64,000 nt of DNA from assembly GCA_010909165.1 (NCBI GenBank), contig MU008234.1, forward strand, positions 18,528-82,527, given 5' to 3'. The notes beneath the pieces were generated by a model. The model did no database searches, had not been told where the DNA came from, and saw nothing but the letters and a program-made list of their open reading frames with translations. Shown here piece by piece: positions 1 through 9,967 of the stretch (its first letter is position 1; each line of letters begins with the position of its first letter). Origin of the DNA: Anthoceros angustus. Taxonomy: Eukaryota; Streptophyta; Anthocerotopsida; Anthocerotales; Anthocerotaceae. The position numbers and the translations under genes are program-made.

Positions 1-806
1 TCTTTTCGCAGTCTTGGAGAGACAAAGCTCCGTAGTAGCTTCCCTTCTCTCCAGCTCTTTAGTGCCATCTTTGGAAAATCCACAATCCTCCATGATGAGG
101 GCTATCGCGGCTGCAAGGTCCCCTTCTTCAAGATTCCCCATATTCATCGGCCAACAATGAGATCTTGCGTTTGGCCAAGAGGAGGACATTGGGTCCTCAT
201 GACGATGACCGAATCCTGGAAACATGGCATGCGGGCATAGCGCATGCCCCGGGTGTGACGCGCCATTGTAGGCTTCCAGAGATTCCTATGTTTTCATTGG
301 CCAGAACGTACATACTAGAAGAAGCACCCGATCGTGAACGCAAACGTACTGGACACCATCTCAAGAAACGTCCTTGCAGTCAGGCATGCTGTAATAGGCA
401 CATCTCATCGTCTTGTACAGTATTGATCACTTCACAACTCATAGGGAACAGTGTTGGGTCGTAATTCTTCTCCCTTTCTCCACTCCCCAAGACGGGGAAA
501 TTCTCGCACAATCCTTATCGCCTGTAATGGGAGACACTACTGGAGATGGTGTGGCTTAGTATATGCCATCAATTCTGGCCAATTTCGGTGCATCGTCAGA
601 TGGAGATAAAGGAGCGGGAAGATTCCTCTGATGATAGTGCAGTATGGAGGCTCAACAAGCGCTGGAGGGACATCAGCGACGCGTGGCCAGGCGTGAAGCC
701 TATTTGGCAGTGGGATCACGAGACTGTGTTCACGGATGGAGACTATGTTTGTGCCCAGGCTTTTGAGGAGTCCGCAGTGGAGTGCCCTGCAGTCTGGATA
801 CCTAGT
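1..806. other. Unassigned sequence with a short L-element fragment
   Basis: No gene can be supported here. Bases about 150-217 match, in + orientation, a stretch inside the gag-like ORF of element L near 34,570-34,627 (the peptide run EILRLAKRRTLGPHDDD is shared). From about 220 to 806 the + strand holds short coding-like blocks broken by stops (for example around 340-430), but I could not assign them to a family with confidence. The segment stops at 807, where the terminal region of another L copy begins with TGTGGG. Confidence 0.4.
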
Positions 807-3475
807 TGTGGGAGGGAAAACCCCGGGGCTTCCCCCTCTAGCGGCCACACTTATCCCACTGTCGTTTCGTACGTTGGGTTTTGTCCCATGAGACTTGTGT
901 GAACGATCGGGTTCTAGGGAAACAATCGCTACCTGCAGTGACACACTATCTCAGCCTTCTAAACAAGCAAGGCGCCCTCTACTCTCCCCCTTACAGTAGC
1001 TGCGCCACTTGCACTGCTCCTAAAAATTCCCAATCCTCGGCCTACAACGACACGACACAGTTGCGGGTCCTGCCTTAGCAGCAAGGAGTCTATCACGGGC
1101 ACCTGTGGGACCCGATCACACCGCACTGTCCCTTCTACTAAGACCAATCTTCTCCACTGTGGAGCCCTCTTAATTGTGCATTTGGGATTCGTCCCTTAGG
1201 CTCTCACTGTGGCCTTCCACACCACGCCTCCCCTACACTCTAATCCTCTACTCATCTCCTCATCCTCCTCCTATTCTAACCTCGTAGGGCTTCATCGGCC
1301 GGCTCGCCCCTCACGACAACCTCTGGGTCCGCCTACACACCAAGAAGTTCTTCCTTGGGCGGTTGCTATGAGTTTGACACGACAATGAGAACCTGGAGTC
1401 TTTCCTGTAGTCTACCCTCAAGCCGAGAGTTCCTTGGGCATTGCCACACACCAAAGCAAAGCAATTTCACAAAGAACCATTCACAAGGGAGCAACTCGTC
1501 GAGGCGCTCGCAGGAAGCAAGCCCTCTATCAAGCACTCCGACCACCGCAACTTCCTCTCTACCAGACACTGCGTTGGCTCATAGCCGGCACGAAATTTCT
1601 TTACAAGGGCAAAGGACTCGCAAGTATGGAAGTGCAAGACGTGATACTTTACTTTGTGAAATCCTCCTCCTCTTATGGGAGGCCTTCCACATACAACCTC
1701 CCTTGGGTGACCCTGCTGCAGGCCACCTTTCCCAATATTTTATTCCTACACGCCCATTTAAGTCCACAGCATCTAAGTCTACTGTCTGATCCTAGGTAAA
1801 TTCTAATCTAGCAATTTCACCTAAGATCATTCTTAAAGGATGTCAGGCTACATCACCTATCCTTCCCATTCTCCAAAGCTCATTTATGGTCCTTGACCAT
1901 TCCTAGTCCTCATCTTGCTGGGGTGGTGACGCGTCTCCTACGGGTTGGCTCCCTCGCCCTCTTTTTGCTCCTGTCCCCTCCCCGGATCTTGTCTTCTTCC
2001 TAGCTTGTGGGGCAAGTACCATTACGCCTTCCTTCTGCTCATGACGCCCGATTCCTTCACCCTCGAGGCGCGCCCCTTCCATGCCAGCGGCCCATCTTCC
2101 GGCCTCGCCGCTTGGCGCGCTCCTTCAAGCACCCTACGCGGTGATGCGAACTACAGGGGTGCGACTTCTACCATGGTAGGTTGATCCCTTTCCCTTGTTC
2201 ATCTCCTTCCTTCTTCGCATCGGCGAGGGCTTCCTGGGTCAAGATCTCCATTGCTCTTTTGCCTGCTTGTTTGATTTGTCCATACCTATCATAGAGCATC
2301 TTCAAAGATCCTTCATCTCCATTCGCCGAACCATGCCGGTCTCCTTACTGATTCCTCCGGGCCTTTTTCGTGCTGGACTCCTCTCCAGGCCCCGGTTCCT
2401 CTCTATTTGTGGGGTGAGGGAACTTCTCACCCCTTCCTGTCCTCCGACGGGTCGGACCCCGTCCTTGATCTCCTCCGGTGGGGCTGCTCCCTCCACCGCC
2501 CTGTCTCCTCCTCCTGGGGGGTGTGTCGGACCCCGGCTCCATCCTCAGCACCATGGCTAGCTCCTCGGGACCTCGCGGTAGGTCCTACCTTCTGCGGTGA
2601 TGCGGGACTACAGGGGCGTAGGTCTACCACCAGTGAGGGCGCCTCTTGGTGGTGGTGATCTCAAGTAGTGGGGTGACCCCACACACCTGCTCGCCTCTCG
2701 GCGCCATCTTCCCCTCGGCGCGGTCTCCTCTTTTGTTTCCCGGACTCACCGAGGTCCATGTCACTGTGGCCTCATCAAAATCCAGGCCTCGGCTGCACTT
2801 TGGCGATCCTACGATCATCATCATGAGGACCCAATGTCCTCCTCTTGGCCAGCGCAACACCTGTTGGCCTTCAATATCGGTTGTGGAGATGGGCCCCAAG
2901 CTATGATATTGCATTTGGAGTCATCGAGCTCACGTAGGCCATTCTCCATCTTCACACCTACCCTTGTAGGCGTCTCCTTGGTGGTCAATTCGCCCACCTT
3001 CACATGGAGGTCACATTCTCCTCCTTGCTTCCCCTCATTGGCTGGCCAACTTGAAGGGCATAATCCACTTAAAATCGTCTCTTCCTCACCACCAGCATCC
3101 TATGCACCACCTTCTTATGGTGCTCCTCCTCCCGGACCTCCTCCGCTCCAAGTCCGCTAGTTCTTTGGGCAAGTCTCTCCCTCTCCTCGGCAAGCAACCT
3201 CTCGCTCGACTCTTGCACCGGTCTTGAAACCTAACCCGGCAGCTTCTCTCAAATTGAACCGGGTCCTTCGTAATTCCTCTTCCATGTCCCGGATTTTGAT
3301 GGCTTGAGTGGCCATCACCTGCTCCTGCGCCTCCACCTGTTGGACCGCCCGCTTCTCTCTCCCTAGAGCCTCGGTCTTGCTTCTTCGCTCTTGCTCTAGT
3401 TGGGCAAAATGCTCCTCCGCCTTTTGCCTCCATGTGTCCCGTTGGGTTGTTGCCCGGACCGCTCTTTCCTCTGTC
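807..3475 (-). mobile_element. Partial copy of element L (gag part plus 3' terminal region)
   Basis: Read on the minus strand this is a diverged, truncated copy of the 3' half of element L found at about 33,960-36,761. The L end is at 807 (TGTGGG on +), the terminal region runs to about 1,950, and the gag-like part lies at about 2,600-3,475. The minus-strand peptide at 3,157-3,480 shares HFAQLEQERR and ATTQRD with L. The peptide at 2,820-2,914 shares QYHSLG. Reading frames are broken. The copy stops abruptly at about 3,475, where copia element C1 coding begins, so either L was truncated there or C1 lost its own 5' end. No 5' half of L is present. Confidence 0.7.
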
Positions 3476-3484
3476 CCAGACATC

Positions 3485-3850
3485 TTCTCTGAAGTTGTAG
3501 GAGCTTTACTTGAGGAGGAATCAAGCCGTGGCTCCAATCCACAAACTGGCCAAGGTAGCACCAACCACGCACTCTTCACCTCTCGAGGCCGAGGTGGTAG
3601 AAGAGGTAGAGGACGCGGTGACTTCTCCAACCGTCGACCCTTCGACTCGCGACCTTATCACATGGAGGCTACAACAAGCACGCCGGAGATGGTCCAGAAA
3701 GAACTGACAAAGGACCCGCAGGCGGTGCGATCCCGCCGAGCACAAGTGCAAAAAGAAGCAATCGGGAGAACCACGGCATGACTCACCTAGAAATGAGTTG
3801 AACTTGTTGATGATTCCCAAGTAACCACCAGCAAATTCTATCCTAGCTGT
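3485..3850 (+). pseudogene. C1 gag C-terminal remnant
   Basis: The translated run EEESSRGSNPQTGQGSTNHA followed by an Arg/Gly-rich stretch (RGRGGRRGRGRGDF) is typical of the region between the UBN2 gag domain and the zinc knuckle of plant copia elements. A frameshift at about 3,660 moves the continuation to another frame. No intact CCHC knuckle is visible. Gag would package the element RNA into cytoplasmic particles; this remnant cannot be functional. Confidence 0.65.
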
Positions 3851-3857
3851 ATGTTTC

Positions 3858-4448
3858 ATGCTAACAAGGACTAACAACTGTCGATGGTTTCTGGACTCAG
3901 GGGCAACCACCCATATGTGCAGCAGCAAGGAAATGTTCACATCCTATCACCACGTGCTATTTAATCAAGACATCTTTGTAGCGATGACGACCACTCCATC
4001 CACCATACATTACAGGCGAGGTTGCATAAGGCCCATCAGCAGGGAATCCCTCATTATCAATGGCGTGCTCCACGTACTTGCAATGACCAAAAACCTCTTG
4101 TCAGTGAGGAAGTTGGCCACAGAGCACGACCTCACCATTATATTCACCATTATATTCCAAGGAAATCACTGCACAATCTATCGCTCGAAGGACAAGCAGC
4201 AGAAAGCACTAGCTCATGGACTTCCCTACAACGATTTGTACTTGTTGAACATACAGTCTTCTTCATCACTCATGGCGGACAGCTCTTCACCAGCCTCTCA
4301 CAGCAACACCTTGCTATGGCACTGCCGGGCCGGCCATATCAATCCTCGTTCCCTGGACGCCTTCGCCAACCCTGCCATGTACAAAGACCCGTCAACGTTA
4401 AGTCCACCAAGAGTTTTTTCTGTGAGATCTGCCAGTATTCCAAGTTGA
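3858..4448 (+). pseudogene. C1 aspartic protease and gag-pre-integrase
   Basis: The frame opens with WFLDSGATTHMC, carrying the D-S-G-A active-site motif of the copia aspartic protease that cuts the polyprotein. It continues through the NGVLHVLAMTKNLLSV block and reaches the gag-pre-integrase motif LWHCRAGHINPRSL at about 4,310. A frameshift near 4,390 moves the zinc-binding continuation (FFCEICQYSK) into the next frame. Domain order matches Ty1/copia (protease, integrase, RT, RNase H). Confidence 0.8.
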
Positions 4449-5120
4449 TTCAACTTCCCTTTAAAGATGCTTCACCAACAAGAGCTCGACGACTCTTGGA
4501 GACTATACATTCCGACATCTGCAGCCCAATGAGCACATATAGCTTCGGAGGCCACTCCTACTTCCTTACCTTCATGGACGAGTGGAGCAGGTATTGCCAC
4601 ATTTATTTCCTTCGCCACAAGGATGAGGCCCTCACCTGTTTTCAAGAGTTTGTGCTAGCGGCAGAACAACAAACAGAATTTCAAGTCCTGCCTCAGCGTG
4701 ATAACGGGCGGAGAATATGCTAAACAAAAGCATTCCACGAGTTCTTAGATCTAAGGATCCTCCGCCCATTACTGTACCACACACTCCATTTCCCGAACCC
4801 TTTTTAGCGCCTCACAGATCCTTCTCGATTTCTGCTCCATCCTGAAGCTATCCTATCTCTCTCAATGCTACTGGGTTGAGGCCGTAGCTACAGCCAACTA
4901 CCTCAAAAATAGGCTTCCTACCAAAGAGCTGCCAGGTACCACAGCTTTCGAGTGCTGGACAGGTAACAAACCCAGGATCTCCCACCTCCGCATTTTTGGC
5001 GGTCCTGCCTTTGCCCATGTCCGAGACGCTACTCGTGGCAAATGGGATGACAAGAGCCGCAAGCTCCTCCTCATTGGCTACTCAGATCAGGTCAAAGCCT
5101 ACCGCCTTTTCGATCCTGCC
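4390..5120 (+). pseudogene. C1 integrase core, degraded
   Basis: The first catalytic Asp is visible in IHSDICSPMSTYSFGG (about 4,505) and the second in QRDNGRRIC (about 4,700, normally followed by GGEY). The region that should carry the catalytic Glu (about 4,760-4,830) is frameshifted and partly deleted. The C-terminal block resumes with YWVEAVATANYLKNRLP and HLRIFGGPAFAHV. Integrase would insert the cDNA. Loss of the Glu region and several frameshifts make this copy inactive. Confidence 0.8.
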
Positions 5121-5742
5121 ACCAGAGAGGTAATCCTTTCCCGTAGTGTTCATTTCCATGAATCCCTCGTTCTTCACACTTACCTTGCCTCTCTCACCTC
5201 TCTCCCTACTCCTGGCATTTCAGGCCTCCTACCTTCCGGTCATTCCCCCCTTGACCTTGAGGGGGCCACATCTTACTACGAAGAAGATGACATGCAAGCT
5301 CAAGAGGAGAACCAGATTATCTACCCTGCTCCAGGGCCTGTACCTCCTCAGGCACAACCACTCCAGGTACCCCTACCCTTGCCTATTCAACCTGCTCCAC
5401 CAGACAACCACCTGGAACACCCTCCTATCCCAAACCAGCAGGACCACGAGGTAAATATCCCTGAACCCGAACCACCACCTCTCGGCAATCTACTCGCCAT
5501 AGGCCACCTAACCATCAATGGAGGATTGCTAACAAGACCTGGAAGCTCACTGACCTGCCTGCTGGGCGGAAACCAATCTCTTGTAAATGGACTTTTAGAA
5601 GGAAACTCAATCTGAGTGGAATTTGTCTCAAGAGTACAAGTCGGGCATCGGGTAGCCCGTGGTTTCACGGTGCGGCTTGACTACGAGGAGAGCAGGACCT
5701 TCTGACCCAGTCGTCAAGGCCACATCCATTCGAATCCTCTTA
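5121..5742 (+). pseudogene. C1 proline-rich linker and start of reverse transcriptase
   Basis: After integrase comes the usual low-conservation linker (Pro/Gln-rich, about 5,290-5,470), then the start of RT: the KPISCKW-like block (about 5,570) and VARGFTVRLDYEE (about 5,655-5,690). Frameshifts and a stop (near 5,703) are present. Coding ends at CTTA (5,739-5,742), immediately before the left inverted repeat of T; the continuation is at 54,019. Confidence 0.75.
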
Positions 5743-5774
5743 AACGTGATAATCCTGGAAGGGGGTTAATATAC
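5743..5774 (+). repeat. T left terminal inverted repeat
   Basis: Thirty-two bases matching the reverse complement of 53,983-54,014 with differences only at 5,746 and 5,757. The target duplication CTTA lies immediately outside. Just inside are further AACCCCCTTC(C) motifs at about 5,776-5,787 and 5,800-5,810, possible subterminal transposase-binding repeats. Confidence 0.85.
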
Positions 5775-6001
5775 GAACCCCCTTCCACACTAACCAAACC
5801 CCCTTCACAAAAAAGACACTGTTCCGGAAATGCGCAATGTGGCGAATCCACCGTCACCAGCACCATGCTAAATACCATTTGCCTCGGAAAACTTGAGATT
5901 CAACAATTCTTAAAACAGATAGGGCTTTGTTGGCGCGGCCACAAATCTAAAACTCTTCCCTTGCCTACTGACTATGGTTAGAAACAAGTAATGAAAGGAA
6001 A

Positions 6002-6559
6002 TCAAGATATCACAGTTTCAAAACCTCTTCCTCCTCTCCAAAATAAGTCGCCTCCTGCAGATCTCGGAGGACTGATCTGAGACTCATACTGTGCTTGGGT
6101 GTCTTCTGAATCTAAAACAACTGCCAGGTTGCGCATGCGTTCCAATTCTACTACGTCGAAGCTGTCAGTTTCTGCCAGGGCTTTCGCTTCATCATCTTCT
6201 TCGTTGTCTCCTTCCTCCTTGTCGCCACCACTCCCAGACTGCCATACAATATCCAGGGTTTGTTGTCCTTCCTCTAGCAAGTCCCCTGTTTGCGTTTTCA
6301 TCCTCCTTGCACTAAGTGGAACAACCTGAGCCTTCAAACAATTTTTTTCGCTGATACAAACTTCTTTAGCCCAGAACTGTGCTGCTCCTCTCCGGTGGGC
6401 ATCGAATGTGAGCTCCTCTTTCCAGTCTAGCAAAACCTCGAAACCATGTATGCGTTGTGGGATATAACCAGCATAGCGGAGGTCAACTTCTATGGCAATA
6501 GAATTGCGTCGAGCAATCTTGCCGTGTTGTTGTCCCACTTCTGCGCAACCATCCGTCAA
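6002..6559 (-). pseudogene. T gene b, C-terminal acidic part
   Basis: A 185-residue open stretch on the minus strand whose second half is very acidic (DKEEGDNEEDDEAKALAETD). It lies between the left TIR of T and the rest of the minus-strand gene (7.0-10 kb), so I read it as the 3' exon of gene b. The frame ends just inside the TIR, as expected for a gene reading toward the element end. I do not recognise the fold. The acidic tail could be an interaction or nucleic-acid-mimic segment, which is inference. Confidence 0.45.
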
Positions 6560-6789
6560 TCTCCTTCTTTGAGAATGTTTTGATGAATTTCATCATCAAC
6601 CCGAGAGGTCTTTAGTACACCACCACTTGTCTTGAGACATGTACACGCTTCTTCACCTATCATGTGCAATCACGGATCGTCCATTGTTAAAAGTCCCTGC
6701 GTAATATTGGGCGTCATAGCCGCCTTGTCTTGAGCCTTCCTTCACACAACCCCTTATGTACTCCTTTTCCAAATCCACCTGTCATTACT

Positions 6790-7278
6790 CATGTTTGTTT
6801 TGTCCCAAACGAAGGACACCATTCCACCCTTGCCACATAATCACGCATGCACTCTCTCAAGGTGAGCTTCTTCCACTCCGTGCATGACAATGAGCACGAA
6901 TTCTTCCATGGTCGTCTTCTCGAAGCTTTGGAAAAGCGTTCATCATGCACGCATCCACCGACTATCCATAGGACCAATGTCAAAGCCTCTTGGGACATCC
7001 ATAACGAGAAGGGTATAAGCCCGCAGAAGGAATCCCGCATCTCCATAATGTTTCTTTTTCCACTTGATAGTAACTCTTTCCCCACGGAGCAGTGAACAAG
7101 TGCGATCTTTCAAATCCTTGTCGATTGCATGCTCATCCTCAAGACTCTTCCGGTTGTTAATCTCAAATATAAAGTTCTTGAAATCCTCCGGCAGCTTTTG
7201 CAAATTCTCCACATCCTTTATTTCTTTGAGCAGAAAGAAAAACGTTAGGCGAGGACACCACATTCCTATTGTATTCAA
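6790..7278 (-). pseudogene. T gene b, middle part
   Basis: Two minus-strand frames (7,278 to 6,943, then 7,085 to 6,789) join by a frameshift near 7,000-7,080 and read as one protein rich in charged residues (for example KEIKDVENLQKLPEDFKNFI). No family is recognised. It lies downstream of the ParB/Srx-like part (7.5-8.7 kb) and upstream of the acidic tail (6.0-6.56 kb), separated from the former by a GC-rich insert at about 7,300-7,536. Confidence 0.4.
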
Positions 7279-7299
7279 ACAAACAAGCGATGGCGAAGG

Positions 7300-7536
7300 A
7301 GGTGTGAAAGGCGCGGCGCGGCGCCTTCACCACCTCCATCCTCATTGGTTTGCACCATGCCCGCAGGCGGCGGCGGCCTTGAGCTACCACGGCGCCCATG
7401 GGCGCCAGCGGCGCGGCGCGCGCCGGGCGCGCGAGGCCGCGCGTGTGGCGCCGCCGGGGCGGCGCGCTGGGCCGCCCGCCCCTCCCCGTGCCATTCTCGA
7501 GGGCAGCGGGCGCGCCAGCCGGCGCCATGCAAAAAA
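7300..7536. repeat. GC-rich insert inside T gene b
   Basis: About 235 bp of G/C-dense sequence, many GGCGC/GCGCG words (for example 7,310-7,322 and 7,405-7,440), interrupts otherwise balanced-composition coding on the minus strand. The open frames crossing it on both strands are Ala/Arg/Pro-rich and are composition artefacts. Ends are blurred: left near AAAGGCGCGGCGCGG, right near GGCGCCATGCAAAAAA. It resembles in wording, not in order, the G/C-only repeat in C4 at 49.28-49.66 kb. Confidence 0.5.
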
Positions 7537-7559
7537 ACCAAAGCGACTCATTATCGTGG

Positions 7560-8398
7560 TTCGGATCTCACCTTCCCAAAGAAAAGCCGTTTGAAAGCAG
7601 CAATCATGTCGTCCGTTGAGTGTAGGATATTCCTTCCTCACTTCCTCGAAAGATGAGCACTCCAGATGTTTAGCCATGGCCACTTGAATAACATGCAGTT
7701 TCTTTCTTGAAGTAATTTCGTCCTCCATTCCTTTGAGATCGAGGATGCCTGTCAGTACCTTCCCTGTTGCCGTGACAAGAATCTGCTGCCCACATTCACC
7801 CGCTGGTATACCCTGGAATGATTTCCAGGGTTTCGCGAGCATGTCTTTCGGCTTGAAATACACTGTTTCCACGTGCTTGGGATCATCTGTGACTTTCCTT
7901 TTTCCCTTCCCTTTTTTGTTGGTGCCAGCAGGTATGTGCTTCTTCTGCTCAGGTAACTTGCCTGCTTCCCACTTGGAAAAGATCTTATCAATATTATCCC
8001 ATTCCTTGCCCTCCTGCTTTGAGATGCACAATATGTGTTCTCTGTTATCCACTTTGTTCTGCTTGTAGACGTCATCTTTGCGCCCTTCATCATCTTCAAT
8101 TAATCCAAGAACCTTATAGAAATTGAACTTCCAGGACATGGTCATCTGCACTCCATCACAACGCGCAATAAGAAGCTCATCCCGTAAATATCTAACCTGT
8201 TCAATAGAAGACATTTTCTTCCGCTTATCGGACATTGTGTTATGGTCGGTTGCAAGAACTCTCATCTCGTGCACCGTAAGCCCACGGTATACATGCGCTT
8301 CAACATATTGAAAGCAGGACTTCCGAGCAATATCAAGTGCTTCATAGCAGACATATGTGTGGTTCCCCAAGTACACCCATAATATATTTCTTGGCCGA
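7560..8398 (-). pseudogene. T gene b: ParB/sulfiredoxin-like domain, second half, and Lys-rich linker
   Basis: On the minus strand the frame reads WVYLGNHTYVCYEALDIARK, then HVYRGLTVHEMRVLATDHN, KMSSIEQVRYLRDEL and FYKVLGLIEDDEGRKDDVY. The pattern V-x-x-G-N-H-x-x-x-A, then a Leu-x-x-x-E-x-x-x-L-A-x-x-H/E-N, then a helix-turn-helix-like segment, resembles ParB/Srx-fold proteins, where the G-(N/E)-(H/R)-R motif binds nucleotide. A Lys-rich linker (KKGKGKRK, about 7,905) follows. The domain assignment is from memory of motif layout and is unverified. The gene is part of T and reads away from gene a, which lies on the other strand. Confidence 0.5.
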
Positions 8399-8400
8399 AT

Positions 8401-8715
8401 TTACTTGTCCAACTTGCTAATATCGTTGCACTCCCGGTCAATCATGCACTGGGCGAACCCTTCTTCAATCCTTCCCTTCGAAATAACTCGGGCTAGGTAG
8501 TTTGACCATGCCTCGTCCACCCTCCTGATTTGGGCATCTGGTGTAATATAAGATGCTGGCTTCAAATTCTCAAGCTTTACCAGTATTGTCTCCGGAACAA
8601 CTTTCTTTGCATAGCGAGTCACGATTATTGTCAATGGGTCTGATTCCCGGATGGCATCTTCAAGTCTTTCCTCATCTGTCACGACATGGATCGCTATATA
8701 TCTGGTGGGCTTCAC
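8401..8715 (-). pseudogene. T gene b: N-terminal half of the ParB/Srx-like domain
   Basis: A 104-residue stretch with VKLENLKPASYITPDAQIRR followed by YLARVISKGRIEEGF. In ParB-type domains the start is a 'V-x-x-L-x-P-x-x-x-x-x-x-R' strand followed by a helix ending in x-x-G; both are visible, and the G-N-H motif follows in the next block (8,398 onward). A stop at 8,401 separates the blocks; a short intron or a mutation could explain it. The preceding ETVSEAHQIY-like frame suggests more upstream coding. Confidence 0.45.
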
Positions 8716-9967
8716 TCACGGTTTCCTTCCAGGATTTCTTCTTTCTCTTCCCCGGTGGAGCCTCGCTATGTGTGGTATGCTGTTGCGTGTGCCCACCATG
8801 CCTTGCTCTCCCACTCGAGTCCCTGTCTCCATACTCTCGGATCGGGCGGACACAGGTGCCTCAATAGAAGCTGCCTCGCCCGCCCACCGCTCACACCGTC
8901 TCTTCCCGCAACAATGGCAGGGCGTGCGCAGTTGATCGGCGGGCGCCCGGGGCCTGGGATACCAGGTTGGGTACCTCCATGGAGGAGCCGGGAAAGGAAT
9001 GTCCAACAGCGGAGCATCCCTTCCATCCTCCGCCTCCGAAAGTCGTCATCGTCGGAGTGGCCAAGGGCGTCGGGTATACACCCATCCTCCTCATCGGATG
9101 GGCCGAGCTCACTACTTCTGCGCTCGGCCGGGTGAGCCCATGCACACATCGGCGGGCTCGACTCGTCGTTGTGACATTTCCCTCCTATCTTTGGATGACG
9201 GATTCGGTAATCTTCCATATGTAATTAGTGCTCTAGCTTTGAGCATCCGCAAAACAGAAAAGGATTGAGGAAAGGCAAGATAGAAGCACAAGTCATGAAA
9301 CCAACATACCAGATTTGCATCAAGCGCCTTGAAAACCTTATTCCAAAGTTTTACTTACGGTTGGGCACTAGCATTTAAATCCTCCACGAGTTTGAAGGAT
9401 GCACTTCTTGCTTTGGAAGCCATGTAGGTGACCTCATAAGCCTTGTACATGGTTTCATCTTCGCTTATCCGATCAAATACCAAAGGCTTTGTTGTGCACA
9501 GAAAACAGCTCTCGTCCATCCATATCCACGATCGCCCATAGAACCCGGCCACCTTGCTCTGGTTTGGCAAGGCCCCTTGAACCCTCGACCCACAATTTGA
9601 TAGAGTCCAAAATTGTTCTCCTCAAGGCTCCTCATCTGTGTCAACATCCGGTCCTTCTCGAGCAGTGGCCTCCACCTTGCTCCCCAACCGCGTATAGCAG
9701 TATCCTCATAGTTAAATGGCGTTGGAATAGGCGCGATTGCTGTGGGGTCTCTTCCTCGGTCTCCTCCTGCGTGCCTTCTCCTTCGTTGTCTTGGCCTTCC
9801 CGGATGTTAGGATTTCCCATGCTTGCCCCTTGACAAATTACCTCGGGGCTGGTGCTTGATGGCTGGGTTGTATCGCCTCCACAGGAGGTGCCGCGCCTTC
9901 TCCAACATCCACACCATTCACCGCATCCTTCCTTCTTCTTTGGGCGGGATTTCTTGGTTTTGGGCAT
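8716..9967 (-). pseudogene. T gene b: putative 5' part, broken frames
   Basis: Minus-strand pieces at 9,967-9,641 (start MPKTKKSRPKKK, a basic nuclear-signal-like N-terminus followed by an acidic Glu-rich run), 9,647-9,355 (LTQMRSLEENNFGLYQI, then FYGRSWIWMDESCF across a frameshift) and 9,218-8,766 (Asp-rich) line up in order before the ParB/Srx-like region. I infer they are the 5' exons of gene b. No family is recognised. A basic start near 9,967 is the best start candidate. Confidence 0.35.

Larger units (their letters stand above)
3476..5742 (+). mobile_element. Copia retrotransposon C1, first part (gag end to start of RT)
   Basis: This is the 5' part of a Ty1/copia element whose 3' part lies 48 kb downstream (54,015 to about 55,98x). 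Its 5' LTR, primer site and gag N-terminus are missing, because the sequence abuts a partial L copy at about 3,475. Order seen: gag C-terminus, protease, gag-pre-integrase, integrase, a proline-rich linker, then the start of reverse transcriptase. Coding stops at 5,742 in the RT finger/palm region and resumes at 54,015. The flanking CTTA is duplicated at 5,739-5,742 and 54,015-54,018, so the break is a transposon insertion rather than a rearrangement. Confidence 0.85.

Noticed and set aside
230-800. PIF/Harbinger-like transposase fragment
   Set aside because: A few + strand blocks (around 340-430) faintly resemble Harbinger proteins, but stops are frequent and I could not match catalytic motifs.
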